Assembly: GCF_017498545.1 (NCBI RefSeq)
Contig: NZ_CP071793.1
Location: 3,923,501-3,987,500 of the forward strand
DNA from: Sulfidibacter corallicola
GTDB lineage: Bacteria > Acidobacteriota > Holophagae > Acanthopleuribacterales > Acanthopleuribacteraceae
Length of the DNA stretch: 64,000 bases
Reading direction: 5' to 3'
Of this stretch, positions 9,513-18,744 are shown piece after piece. The position numbers were made by a program, and so were the translations under genes. How positions within the stretch are numbered: the first letter of the stretch is position 1; each line of letters starts with the position of its first letter. The notes beneath the pieces were generated by a model that saw nothing but the letters and a program-made list of their open reading frames with translations, did not search any database and was not told the origin of the DNA.

Positions 9513-11786
9513 TTAGCGCTCCGACCAAGGCTCCGTTCCGGTTTCCGGGAACCGGAAATGCCCTTTTGGGCGCCCGCCCAGCAGGATCAAGGTTCCGCTG
9601 TCGGCCGTTGTCAGCCAAGGCACTCGCTGTTGGCGCAGGTTGGACAGGACCTGTGGATGGGGGTGTCCGAAGCGGTTCCCGGCACCGCAGGAAATTAGGG
9701 CGACATCCGGTTTCAGGCGCTCGAGAAAAGCGCGACCGGTGCCCGAGCGACTGCCGTGATGACCCACCTGAAGCAGCGAAACCGTCGTGGCCGCCCCTCC
9801 GCCCCGCGGAGAGTCAAAGAGATCCCGGTCGAGGTAGCGCTCGGTCCAGGTGCCCGCATCGCCCATGAGGAGCACCTTGGCGCCGGGACGTGCGATCCGA
9901 ATGACCAGACTACCCTCGTTGGTATCGGTGGGCTCCGGCGAACCACGCGGCCAGATCACCTCGAGCCGAAACCGCCCCCAAGCCAGTCCGGCTCCCGCTT
10001 CGACGGGGATTTTGATAAAGGCGGAGAGGTCCTGTTCGAAATGAAACCGACCCCATTGCCCTCGCGGTACCCAAATCGGGAATGGCCGAACGAAACGAGG
10101 CAGCAGATTGTAATGATCCGCGTTGTGGTGGGATACGAACGCACCCGCCACGTCCTTGCCACCGAAGAGCCGCACCAGGGATTCGGGGCGCAACCCGAGC
10201 GGCAATTGCCCTCCGCAGTCGAACAGCAAGGTGCGGCCCTGCGCGTCGGTCAGCATCATGGCGAGACCCTGACCCACATCGAACATGACCAGGCGCTCAC
10301 CGGAGAGGGGCCGATGATGGATCGAGCAGAACAGCAGGCAGAACAACATCGCGCCATACCAGCGCCACTCGCGAAAACCGTACCGCAGAATCAGGAACGA
10401 CACGAACAGAAACGCGAGCGCCCAAGCCGGCTCGAAGGGAAACCGCACCAAGCGGAGGGCTTCAATCACGGGCTCCGGCAAGGCCAAAAGCCACACCAGG
10501 GCCGATTCCAACGAATTGCACCACGGCACCAGGTCGGTCCAAACCAAGCTCAAACCTGCCAAAGCTCCGAGAACCAGCAGGAAACACAACAGAAAGAAAC
10601 CAACCAGATTCCAGATCACGCTGAGTGGGTTGATTTCACAGCCGAAGACCAGGCCAACCGGCAAGACCATCAACTGGGCGCCCAGGATCGGCAGGAAGCG
10701 CTTCAGGCGAGGCAGCCAGGGATGATCGAGCGGGCTGGCGGGCATCGCCACCCCGCGTCCCAATACCAAACCCAGACTGGCGGCGAAACTATACCAAAAC
10801 CCTGCCCGCAACAGGCTGAATGGGTCGAGAACGAGCGCGAGACACAGCAGAAAGGTCCAAAGCCGGTACCAATCGCGCACCCGCCCCAACCAACACATCA
10901 CTTGGAAGCCGGCCAGCATGCTCACAGCCCGCGTCACGGAGTCGCTCCACCCCATCCAACTGCCAAAGACGAGAAGGCCCACGACGGTAAAACCACTGCG
11001 CCACCAAGGACGACGGAGCGGAAAGGACAGCCACCGCAGTACGGCGAACACCAACATGCAGTGCAGTCCCGAAATCGCCAACAAGTGTCCCAGCCCAAGC
11101 GGTTCCAAGCGCTTGCGCCAGGATTGCGCAGGGACGTTTGCAGTGAACAACCGCCACAATTCGCGATTCGCGGGAGAAAGGGCCGAATCGGGTGCGTCCG
11201 GTTGTGGATGCCAGCTCATGAGCCGGACGGTTTTGACATTTCCGGAAAAGCGCGGCGCATAGCGCTCCCGCAGCCGCTGAAGCGGCCAGGGAATGGTGCG
11301 CGGAGGGACTTTTCGCTTCAACCGGATCCAGGCCCGCAGGGGTGACCGACGTCGCGGCGCTGCCGGCAGGGCCGGGGTGAAGATCGTGAGTCGTCGGAGC
11401 TCCACGTCCTCCCAATCGGCATGAAGGAAACGGACCCGTTCGAGGAGGATCGCCTGCCCATAGCGGGTCTGCCAATGATGGCGAACCCGACCCTCCACTT
11501 CCACCGCCCGATCGAGATGATAGGGTGCGGGAAGCCTGGCGAGGCGGCGGTGACAGGTCCAAGACATCCATCCCCATCCGAACCCGAAACAGAAAAGCAC
11601 GCCGAGCAGGCACTTGTACCGAGACCCGGAAGGAACCCGTACCATCGCCAAAACCATCAGGGCTGCGAGAAACCAAAACCCACCGACGCCACAACAACCC
11701 CGGTCCGCCTCGGGCATGGCCAGGCGGAAGATCATCCCCAACACCAATCCGAACGGACCGAGAGTAGCCAAGCCAACGCGAGGCAT
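9513..11786 (-). CDS. comEC: ComEC/Rec2-family DNA uptake channel protein
   Basis: Inner-membrane protein expected to translocate single-stranded DNA during transformation. The N-terminal third carries hydrophobic segments and an OB-like DUF4131 region. The central ComEC 'competence' domain has GHLLAISGLH followed by many membrane helices. The C-terminal ~250 residues are a metallo-beta-lactamase fold (DVGQGLAMML, SHHNADHYN, GDAGTWTE, VGHHGSRSGT). The start is moved to the ATG at 11786, where GGAGGG precedes by six bases; a GTG 90 bases upstream lacks a site. No other competence genes are nearby, so whether the cell is transformable cannot be judged. Confidence 0.9.
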   Translation of the reverse strand: MPRVGLATLGPFGLVLGMIFRLAMPEADRGCCGVGGFWFLAALMVLAMVRVPSGSRYKCLLGVLFCFGFGWGWMSWTCHRRLARLPAPYHLDRAVEVEGRVRHHWQTRYGQAILLERVRFLHADWEDVELRRLTIFTPALPAAPRRRSPLRAWIRLKRKVPPRTIPWPLQRLRERYAPRFSGNVKTVRLMSWHPQPDAPDSALSPANRELWRLFTANVPAQSWRKRLEPLGLGHLLAISGLHCMLVFAVLRWLSFPLRRPWWRSGFTVVGLLVFGSWMGWSDSVTRAVSMLAGFQVMCWLGRVRDWYRLWTFLLCLALVLDPFSLLRAGFWYSFAASLGLVLGRGVAMPASPLDHPWLPRLKRFLPILGAQLMVLPVGLVFGCEINPLSVIWNLVGFFLLCFLLVLGALAGLSLVWTDLVPWCNSLESALVWLLALPEPVIEALRLVRFPFEPAWALAFLFVSFLILRYGFREWRWYGAMLFCLLFCSIHHRPLSGERLVMFDVGQGLAMMLTDAQGRTLLFDCGGQLPLGLRPESLVRLFGGKDVAGAFVSHHNADHYNLLPRFVRPFPIWVPRGQWGRFHFEQDLSAFIKIPVEAGAGLAWGRFRLEVIWPRGSPEPTDTNEGSLVIRIARPGAKVLLMGDAGTWTERYLDRDLFDSPRGGGAATTVSLLQVGHHGSRSGTGRAFLERLKPDVALISCGAGNRFGHPHPQVLSNLRQQRVPWLTTADSGTLILLGGRPKGHFRFPETGTEPWSER

Positions 11787-12331
11787 GCACGCCCTCCGTC
11801 GCTCAAAAGATACTCGTGTATGGGTGCCGGGTAATCCCCGTCTCGCGGCGCCGGCATCACGGCGCTCGATCTTCACATGAATGATCCATCATACCCTGGC
11901 CGGCACGAAAGCGACAGCTCTCCGCCCTTCACGAAATGGTCACACAAAGCTGCCGGGCTCCCCTCCAGGACCGAACCGATTCGACCCATTTTTTTTGCAA
12001 TTCGGTGAATCCGTTACCCACCAACGGATCCCGTTTCCCAGCCCCCCGAAACGCCAGGTTTTGTCCTTCCATCGGTGTCAGGTTTCTGCTACCTTTCCCC
12101 CTGCTTTATGGACCGGAATCGGAGAGAAAACCACCGCCTGGCATTCATATTTTCATTGAATTCAGTTTTCACAGCCAGTTAACAGGCTTCGCATTCCGCA
12201 CGGGACACAGAGACACGAAAGCCACATTGTTTTCCACGGCAAAGAATTTACATAAAGCAAAAAACGGAACCAATTCACCCAAGCAACTGGGAAGAAATGG
12301 AATAGCAACGTAGTAGTTGGTGACGGATCGC

Positions 12332-12347
12332 ACACTATATATTGTGG
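12332..12347 (+). promoter_or_regulatory. NrdR box 1 upstream of nrdJ
   Basis: The 16-mer ACACTATATATTGTGG matches the published NrdR-box consensus (acaCwAtATaTwGtgt) at 15 of 16 positions. NrdR is the general repressor of ribonucleotide reductase genes. Confidence 0.85.
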
Positions 12348-12356
12348 CTCTTTTTA

Positions 12357-12385
12357 TTTACACCTACTAGATGCGGTGTTATAAT
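12357..12385 (+). promoter_or_regulatory. nrdJ promoter
   Basis: TTTACA (12357-12362) and TATAAT (12380-12385) are separated by 17 bases, close to the sigma-70 consensus. The promoter lies about 130 bases before the nrdJ start and overlaps the second NrdR-like site. Confidence 0.75.
12364..12379 (+). promoter_or_regulatory. Degenerate NrdR box 2
   Basis: A 16-mer with about 10 of 16 consensus positions, starting exactly 32 bases after box 1. This matches the usual three-turn spacing of paired NrdR sites. It fills the -35/-10 spacer, so occupancy would block RNA polymerase. Confidence 0.6.
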
Positions 12386-12512
12386 CCGGCAACTTTGAAA
12401 AATGAAATGGAATGGCTCGCGCTTTCTCTTGGCTCCCAAGGGTTTTTCTATAAGTGTGGGCACAAGTGCGTGCACCATTCGTATTTGATCGATAATAAGG
12501 GGATTTTGGTCG

Positions 12513-15500
12513 ATGAAATTTAAAAGGCTGTTCACTAATAAGGGTTCTTCACCATACCAGGACATTCCATTCGGACATCGCGCCTCCGAAATTCGCAACC
12601 CGGACGGAAAAATTGTTTTCTCCGTGGAAAACGCATTGGTTCCGGAGACTTGGTCCCAGGTTGCGGTGGATGTTCTCGCCCAGAAATATTTCCGAAAAGC
12701 AGGGGTTCCGGCAAAGACCCATCGCATTGCCGAGGAGGGTGTGCCGGAATGGCTCCAGGCTTCGGAACCCGACAGTGAAGCCCTTTCGCTCTTGCCGAAA
12801 GACCAACAATTCTCAACCGAAACGGATGCGCGTCAGGTGTTCAATCGCTTGGCCGGATGCTGGACCTACTGGGGCTGGAAAAACAAGTATTTTGATTCCG
12901 AAGACGACGCCACCGTGTTCTACGACGAAATGTGCTACATGCTGGCCAACCAGATGGTGGCCCCCAACTCGCCGCAATGGTTCAACACGGGCCTGCACTG
13001 GGCGTACGGCATCAACGGGCCGGCCCAGGGACACTACTACGCGGATCCCGCGTCCGGCGAAGTGAAGAAGTCGGAAGACGCCTACACCCATCCCCAGCCG
13101 CACGCCTGCTTCATTCAGAGCGTGGACGACAGCCTGGTCAACGACGGCGGCATCATGGACCTCTGGACCCGTGAGGCACGCCTGTTCAAATACGGCTCCG
13201 GTACCGGCACCAATTTCAGCGCCATTCGCGCGATCGGCGAACCCTTGTCCGGCGGCGGGAAATCCTCCGGCCTGATGAGCTTCCTCAAAATCGGCGACCG
13301 CGCCGCTGGCGCGATCAAGTCCGGCGGCACCACGCGCCGCGCCGCCAAGATGGTGACCCTCGACATCGACCACCCCGATGTGGTCGAGTTCATCGAATGG
13401 AAGATGACGGAAGAGCAAAAGGTGGCCTCGCTGGTCGCCGGCAGCCAGGCCTGCAAACAGGCGCTCAAGGATATTTTCGACGCGGCCTGGGCGGCGGCCG
13501 ACAAGGAAACCGGCAAACCGGAAATCGACCCCAAGAACAACAAGCGACTGCGCAAGGCCATCGTCGCGGCCAACAGGAACTTCGTGCCCAAGTCCTACAT
13601 CAACCGCGTGCTCCAGTTGGCGATGCAGGACTACCACGAGATGGAGTTCGATACCTACGACGTGAACTGGGAATCGGAGGCCTATGCCACGGTCAGCGGC
13701 CAGAACAGCAACAACAGCGTCCGGGTACCCAATACCTTTATGAAAGCGGTAGGGGACAACGCCGATTGGGACTTGGTCACGCGGGTCACCAAGCAGACCG
13801 TCAAAACGGTTTCCGCCCAGGAACTATGGGAGCGCATCGCGGTCGCCGCCTGGCAAAGCGCCGATCCCGGCCTGCAGTACGACACCACCATCAACGAGTG
13901 GCACACCTGCCCCAACAGCGGCCGTATCAACGCCTCCAACCCCTGCTCGGAATACATGTTCCTCGACGATACGGCCTGCAACCTGGCCTCCATCAACCTG
14001 TTGAAGTTCCTCGACAAGGGAACCACGCGCTTCGACGACACCCGCTTCCAGCAGGTCTGCCGCATGTGGACCGTGGTACTGGAAATTGCGGTCCTGATGG
14101 CGCAGTACCCCAGCTACCTGATCGCCGAGAAGTCTTACCGCTACCGCACCCTGGGCCTCGGCTACGCCAACTTGGGCGCCATGCTGATGGTCAGCGGCAT
14201 TCCCTATCACTCCGACCGCGCCCTGGCGATGACCGCCGCGATCACCGCGATCATGACCGGCGCCTGCTACCGCGCTTCCGCCGAGATGGCCAAGGAACTG
14301 GGCCCCTTCCCCGGCTTCAAGGACAACCGCGACGCCATGTTGCGGGTCATCCGCAACCACCGCCGTGCCGCCTACAACGTGGAAGAGCAGGAGTACGAAG
14401 GCCTTGACGTCAAACCGTTGGGCATCGACTCCAGCCATTGCCCGGCCTATCTGCACGACGCCGCCAAGAAGACTTGGGACGAGGCGCTCAAGCTGGGTGA
14501 AAAACACGGGTACCGCAACGCTCAGGTTTCGGTCATCGCCCCCACTGGCACCATCGGCTTGGTCATGGACTGCGACACCACCGGCATCGAGCCGGACTTC
14601 GCCCTCGTCAAGTTCAAGAAACTGGCCGGCGGCGGTTATTTCAAGATCATCAACAGTTCGGTACCGGCGGCGTTGCGCCAGTTGGGCTACGACGAAACCC
14701 AAATCCAACGCATCACGGATTACTGCAAGGGCACCGGCACACTGAAAGGTGCCCCGGGCATCAATCACGAAACCCTGAAGGAAAAGGGCTTCACCCAGAA
14801 GCAACTGGACAAGATCGAGGGTTCGCTGGCCTCGGTGTTCGACATCAAATTCGCCTTCAATCGCTACGCGTTGGGCGACGACTTCCTGGTTCAGGAACTG
14901 AAGGTCAAACCGGAGCAGATGGACGACTGGAACTTCGATCTGCTCAAGCACCTGGGTTTCACCCCTGAAGAAGTCAGCATGGCCAACGAGTACTGCTGCG
15001 GCACCATGACCATCGAAGGCGCACCCGAACTGAAAGAAACACACTATCCGGTTTTCGATTGCGCCAACCGCTGCGGCGCCAAGGGCAAACGGTTCATCGC
15101 CTCGATGGGACACGTGGCCATCATGGCCGCGGCCCAACCCTTCATCTCCGGCGCGATTTCCAAAACGATCAACATGCCCAACGAGGCCACGGTCGGCGAG
15201 GTCAAGGAGATCTACGAACAGGCCTGGCAGTTGGGCCTCAAGGCCATCGCCCTGTATCGCGACGGTTCCAAGCTGAGCCAGCCGCTTTCGGCCTTCTCCG
15301 ACGACCTTCTCGAAGAGGAGGCCGAAGCCGAAGATCAAGCGCAGGCCAAGGAAGTCAAGGTCGCCCAGGCCGCCGAGCAGATGACCAAGATGTACACCCG
15401 TCACCAGCGCCGCCAATTGCCCAACCGACGCGGCGGCTACACCCAGAAGGTCACCATCGGTGGCCACAAACTCTACCTGCGCACCGGCGAGTATCCCGAC

Positions 15501-16037
15501 GGTCAGTTGGGTGAAATCTTCCTCGACATGCACCGCGAAGGCGCCTCGTTCCGCAGCCTCATGAACTGCTTCGCCATCGCCGTGTCGCTGGGCCTGCAGT
15601 ACGGAGTCCCTCTGGACGAGTACCTGGACGCCTTCGTCTTCACCAAGTTCGAGCCGTCCGGCCCCGTCTTCGGTCACGATCAGGTCAAGTTCTGCGATTC
15701 GGTCATCGACTTCGTCTTCCGCGAACTGGGCCTGACCTATCTGCACCGCACCGAATACGCCCACGTCCCGGCTGTCCAGGAGTCGGACGACGACAAGGAG
15801 CCCGAGAAGGCTGAGAGCGGTTCCAAGATGGACGAAATGGACTGGGAGTACTCCAAGGTCGTGCGCGAAACGGCCCAACAAATCACGACCGACGACCAGA
15901 AGCAGCAAACCGTCCGGGTGGCCCGCCTCAAGGGTTACGAGGGCGATCCCTGCCCCGAGTGCGGCAACCTGACCCTGGTTCGCAACGGCACCTGCCTCAA
16001 GTGCGATACCTGCGGTTCCACCACCGGCTGTAGCTGA
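12513..16037 (+). CDS. nrdJ: Vitamin B12-dependent (class II) ribonucleoside-diphosphate reductase
   Basis: Reduces ribonucleotides to deoxyribonucleotides using adenosylcobalamin, so it works with or without oxygen. The 1174-residue protein has the RNR barrel: GSGTGTNFSAIR, the active-site NPCSE with Cys478 and Glu480, CNLASINLLKF, and PTGTIG followed by the TGIEPDFALVKFKKLAGGGYF block. The C-terminal extension carries the family's TSCPD-like region. It ends in a cysteine-rich tail (from Cys1147, CPECGN...CDTC...CS) that probably shuttles reducing equivalents. AAGGGG precedes the ATG. A promoter with NrdR boxes precedes the gene and a terminator follows. Confidence 0.95.
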   Translation: MKFKRLFTNKGSSPYQDIPFGHRASEIRNPDGKIVFSVENALVPETWSQVAVDVLAQKYFRKAGVPAKTHRIAEEGVPEWLQASEPDSEALSLLPKDQQFSTETDARQVFNRLAGCWTYWGWKNKYFDSEDDATVFYDEMCYMLANQMVAPNSPQWFNTGLHWAYGINGPAQGHYYADPASGEVKKSEDAYTHPQPHACFIQSVDDSLVNDGGIMDLWTREARLFKYGSGTGTNFSAIRAIGEPLSGGGKSSGLMSFLKIGDRAAGAIKSGGTTRRAAKMVTLDIDHPDVVEFIEWKMTEEQKVASLVAGSQACKQALKDIFDAAWAAADKETGKPEIDPKNNKRLRKAIVAANRNFVPKSYINRVLQLAMQDYHEMEFDTYDVNWESEAYATVSGQNSNNSVRVPNTFMKAVGDNADWDLVTRVTKQTVKTVSAQELWERIAVAAWQSADPGLQYDTTINEWHTCPNSGRINASNPCSEYMFLDDTACNLASINLLKFLDKGTTRFDDTRFQQVCRMWTVVLEIAVLMAQYPSYLIAEKSYRYRTLGLGYANLGAMLMVSGIPYHSDRALAMTAAITAIMTGACYRASAEMAKELGPFPGFKDNRDAMLRVIRNHRRAAYNVEEQEYEGLDVKPLGIDSSHCPAYLHDAAKKTWDEALKLGEKHGYRNAQVSVIAPTGTIGLVMDCDTTGIEPDFALVKFKKLAGGGYFKIINSSVPAALRQLGYDETQIQRITDYCKGTGTLKGAPGINHETLKEKGFTQKQLDKIEGSLASVFDIKFAFNRYALGDDFLVQELKVKPEQMDDWNFDLLKHLGFTPEEVSMANEYCCGTMTIEGAPELKETHYPVFDCANRCGAKGKRFIASMGHVAIMAAAQPFISGAISKTINMPNEATVGEVKEIYEQAWQLGLKAIALYRDGSKLSQPLSAFSDDLLEEEAEAEDQAQAKEVKVAQAAEQMTKMYTRHQRRQLPNRRGGYTQKVTIGGHKLYLRTGEYPDGQLGEIFLDMHREGASFRSLMNCFAIAVSLGLQYGVPLDEYLDAFVFTKFEPSGPVFGHDQVKFCDSVIDFVFRELGLTYLHRTEYAHVPAVQESDDDKEPEKAESGSKMDEMDWEYSKVVRETAQQITTDDQKQQTVRVARLKGYEGDPCPECGNLTLVRNGTCLKCDTCGSTTGCS

Positions 16038-16058
16038 TAACGCAACGGATCGCGAAAA

Positions 16059-16094
16059 GGCCCGGATTCCCTTGTGGAACTCCGGGCCTTTTTT
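16059..16094 (+). terminator. Intrinsic terminator of nrdJ
   Basis: Stem GGCCCGGA/TCCGGGCC with a 14-base loop, followed by six T. Confidence 0.85.
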
Positions 16095-16349
16095 CGTGGA
16101 TCCACAAGCTTGGACCGCGACAAAAGGGCCGCGGAGGCCATCTTCCTTTGACCGAGACAGGTTTTTCAAAACCTGATAGTCTGTTGGCGACCATCCCGAT
16201 CGTTCATAGAGACAAGGACAGGTGCGACACCTACCCGGATACCGGGAGCCGTCCACGTCCGAATCGTAGTACAGGGAAACCGTTCCCCGTTCCACATTAT
16301 GGTCGTCTACATATTTCCCTATTCGTCACTCAAAGGAGAGATTGAACCC

Positions 16350-17006
16350 ATGAAATTCCTGAAGTTTGCCTTTATCGGCGTGATCTCGGTGGTATTGGTT
16401 TTATTCATCGGATCACTTTTTATCCCCAGCGAATTCAAAGTCGAGCGCTCGATCGTCATCGAAGCCCCGACCGAACAGGTTTTCCCGATGGTCAACAACC
16501 TGCGCAATTGGAAGAAATGGATGGTTTGGGCGCGCCGCGATCCCAACATGACCATCAATTACGAGGGCCCCGAAGCGGGTGTCGACTCGAAGACGAGCTG
16601 GCAATCGGAAACGGAAGGGGACGGCGAAATGACCATCACCCAAAGCGAACCGCCCACCTTCGTGGCCTATTCCCTCTATTTCCCCGAATTCGATTCCCGA
16701 TCCGTCACCAAAATGAAATTGGAGAGCGTGGACAACGGCACGCGCGTGACCTGGACGAACGAGGGCGACATGGGCATGAACCCCATGATGAAAGTCTTCG
16801 GGTTGATGATGGACGGCATGGTAGGACCTGATTTCGAAGCGGGTCTCGTCAACATGAAAGAACTCCTCGAAAGCATGCCGCCCACACCCGAGCCCGAGCC
16901 CGCGGGTGTGGAAGCAGCCGAAGGCGAAGGGGCCGCCGAGGGCGACGCGGCTGGAGAGTCGTCCGAAACCCAAGGTGGTTCGGACGGACAAGAAGCTTCC
17001 AAGTAA
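16350..17006 (+). CDS. SRPBCC-family membrane-anchored protein
   Basis: The 218-residue product starts with one hydrophobic helix (about residues 3-25). An SRPBCC (polyketide-cyclase/START-like) domain follows: VERSIVIEAPTEQVFPMVNNLRNWKKWMVW is the usual opening, and VTWTNEGDMGMNPMMKVFGLMMDGMVG the closing helix. The last 35 residues are an acidic Ala/Glu/Gly-rich tail. The ATG at 16350 has AAGGAG upstream, whereas the longer frame does not. Such domains bind hydrophobic ligands; no ligand can be named here. It stands alone between two transcription ends. Confidence 0.8.
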   Translation: MKFLKFAFIGVISVVLVLFIGSLFIPSEFKVERSIVIEAPTEQVFPMVNNLRNWKKWMVWARRDPNMTINYEGPEAGVDSKTSWQSETEGDGEMTITQSEPPTFVAYSLYFPEFDSRSVTKMKLESVDNGTRVTWTNEGDMGMNPMMKVFGLMMDGMVGPDFEAGLVNMKELLESMPPTPEPEPAGVEAAEGEGAAEGDAAGESSETQGGSDGQEASK

Positions 17007-17197
17007 CGACCTGTGCCCATCCAGGACCGAAAGAATCCTTCATTCAGCTCGCCGCCTGGATGGGTGCCCGCTCGGATTTCAGGTCCGAGATGCCAGGTTC
17101 TGTGAGGACGACACCGCTCCGAATCCCGGTCACCCGAAGACGAATCCAAACCGCAAGCGAGCATCGAGCGCGCTTGGACAAGGCGCCATTAGCCGAC

Positions 17198-17890
17198 TCA
17201 GCTCCAAATGGCCATTTCCAGGCCGCGCTCGTCCCGCGGTGGCCGTTCCGGTATCGAAACCGCGATTCCTTTGAATCGCCGCCACGCGGTCCACGACAGC
17301 ACCATCGCGTCGAGTAGATCGTCGAGACCGGCTTGGGATCTCGGTACGCGCCAATACGCGAGCCAATCCTCGAACCCGGGGTAAACCGCGACCAAGGCCT
17401 CACGGCGCTCCTGTTTGCCGGGTGCCTTGAGCTTGTAATGTTGCATCGGGGATCCCAACAACCGCGTGAAGGCCATTTCTGGATGGCTTTCGAACACCCG
17501 CTCCTGAAGTTCGGGTGTGATCCAGGCATCGACTTCGGCGATTTTGGGCAGGAGGCCGAACCCTTGAATCGAGAGTCCCTTACCCCGTACCTCGTCGAAA
17601 TGGGTGGCTCCAAGCAGGGAACGCACCGGTGGCGGAAACACGCTCGACCTGCGCGCCCCGATCGCTTTCCTCGTCCCTCGGTCACATTCGCGACCGCCGG
17701 CCACGTGCTCGGAGAGCAAGCCGATGGGAATGTCCACCGCAACAAACTTCGGTTCGCGGGGATCTTCGAGAACCTGGGCGACGTTGGCGAGGATTCGCGC
17801 ATCCCACGCCACCGCCCGCTCGGCCTCAAAACACACGAAAGCCGCCAGCCACCCCGCGCGACAGCCGTCGACACCTGCCACCCAAACCAT
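17198..17890 (-). CDS. DUF429-family protein
   Basis: Matches the DUF429 pattern: VWVAGVDGCRAGWL at the N-terminus, VAVDIPIGL, and ESHPEMAFTRLLG, with Asp near the C-terminus (GLDDLLDAMVLSW). The family is predicted to have an RNase H-like fold; its acidic residues (VDGC, VDIP, ESHPE, DDLLDA) are placed like metal ligands, but the function is unproven. The start is set at 17890 because GGGAGGG lies about four bases upstream; two in-frame upstream ATGs lack such a site. The gene is monocistronic and convergent with the SRPBCC gene. Confidence 0.75.
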   Translation of the reverse strand: MVWVAGVDGCRAGWLAAFVCFEAERAVAWDARILANVAQVLEDPREPKFVAVDIPIGLLSEHVAGGRECDRGTRKAIGARRSSVFPPPVRSLLGATHFDEVRGKGLSIQGFGLLPKIAEVDAWITPELQERVFESHPEMAFTRLLGSPMQHYKLKAPGKQERREALVAVYPGFEDWLAYWRVPRSQAGLDDLLDAMVLSWTAWRRFKGIAVSIPERPPRDERGLEMAIWS

Positions 17891-18744
17891 GTGCCCTCCC
17901 GCCATGTCCGTCACGAAACCGCTCGCCAACCACAACCGGGCCTTCTCGTCGAACGCGGTCCACTCGCCTCGGATCGCAGAGCGAGCCTTGGTGACAGAGA
18001 TCATAGGTCGTGATTCCAGAATACATCGATCGTATCGGGAAAAGCCGCCAAATCAGGTAAACAAAATGATTAAAAACAGGACAACTCCCCTAGAATCAAG
18101 GCGAAATGGGTGAAGCCCCGCAAGAAAACCACTTACGGATATTAAGTGGATATCAATTAGCCCCACCATTCGCGACATCATTACCCACCATTCGCGCACC
18201 GCCACCCTTTTCACGACGGATTTTACCCCACTTCAAAACATCTCCAATTGCTGGCTAAGAAGTCTTCCCTTAAAGTTTGTCTCAGCTCGCTGGGGAGCAC
18301 GAAACGAATACCCAAGCGGTATCGCTTCTGTTCATCAGTAAGCTGAAACCTGTACGAGAGCAAATTTCGAGAGCACTACTTAGTGGCTTGATTTTTTCCC
18401 ACTGCCAGCGGGGACTTGCCCGGCGATGTAAATCCGCCGGGCCTTTTTTTTGTCCTGAATCAAGGCTCCGAACCCTCGAAACCGGCCCCCATTCCAAGCA
18501 ACCTCCTTCGGCTTCCGAATTTGGCGCTGGCACAGACCGTGGGATTACGGTTAAAATTTGGTGAGCGTACCTTAAAACGCCGTCAAAACGTCGTGCTTTG
18601 AACCGGATTCATCACGCCATGGTCGGCCCGAATACCAACCGAAGCCCCTCGAACCCGCTGGGTACGAGTTTCGGTACTTTCACGCCCGGCCCAAGGCGAC
18701 AGCGCGGCAGCCATTGACCGACCTATCTCTCGAGAGGATGCTTC
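17891..18744. other. Gene-poor region with an orphan terminator
   Basis: About 850 bases without a recognisable gene. It contains a CCCACCATTCGCG near-direct repeat (about 18160 and 18188) and an intrinsic terminator at 18418-18451 pointing right, with no upstream CDS. A short non-coding transcript or a leader is possible. Confidence 0.5.
18418..18451 (+). terminator. Orphan intrinsic terminator
   Basis: Perfect 8-bp stem GCCCGGCG/CGCCGGGC with a 9-base loop and eight T. There is no rightward gene upstream of it in at least 1.4 kb. Confidence 0.8.

Larger units (their letters stand above)
11787..12512. other. Divergent intergenic region with nrdJ regulatory DNA
   Basis: About 725 bases between comEC (left) and nrdJ (right). 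The left 500 bases show no gene. The right end holds the nrdJ promoter and NrdR boxes. I looked for a cobalamin riboswitch B12-box, as expected for some B12-dependent enzymes, and did not see one. Confidence 0.5.

Noticed and set aside
11787..12330. Cobalamin riboswitch upstream of nrdJ
   Set aside because: No B12-box-like GCCACTG was seen; NrdR boxes explain control better.
13824..16295. 823-codon leftward frame opposite nrdJ
   Set aside because: Gly/Val/Ala-rich shadow of nrdJ with no conserved motif or start signal.
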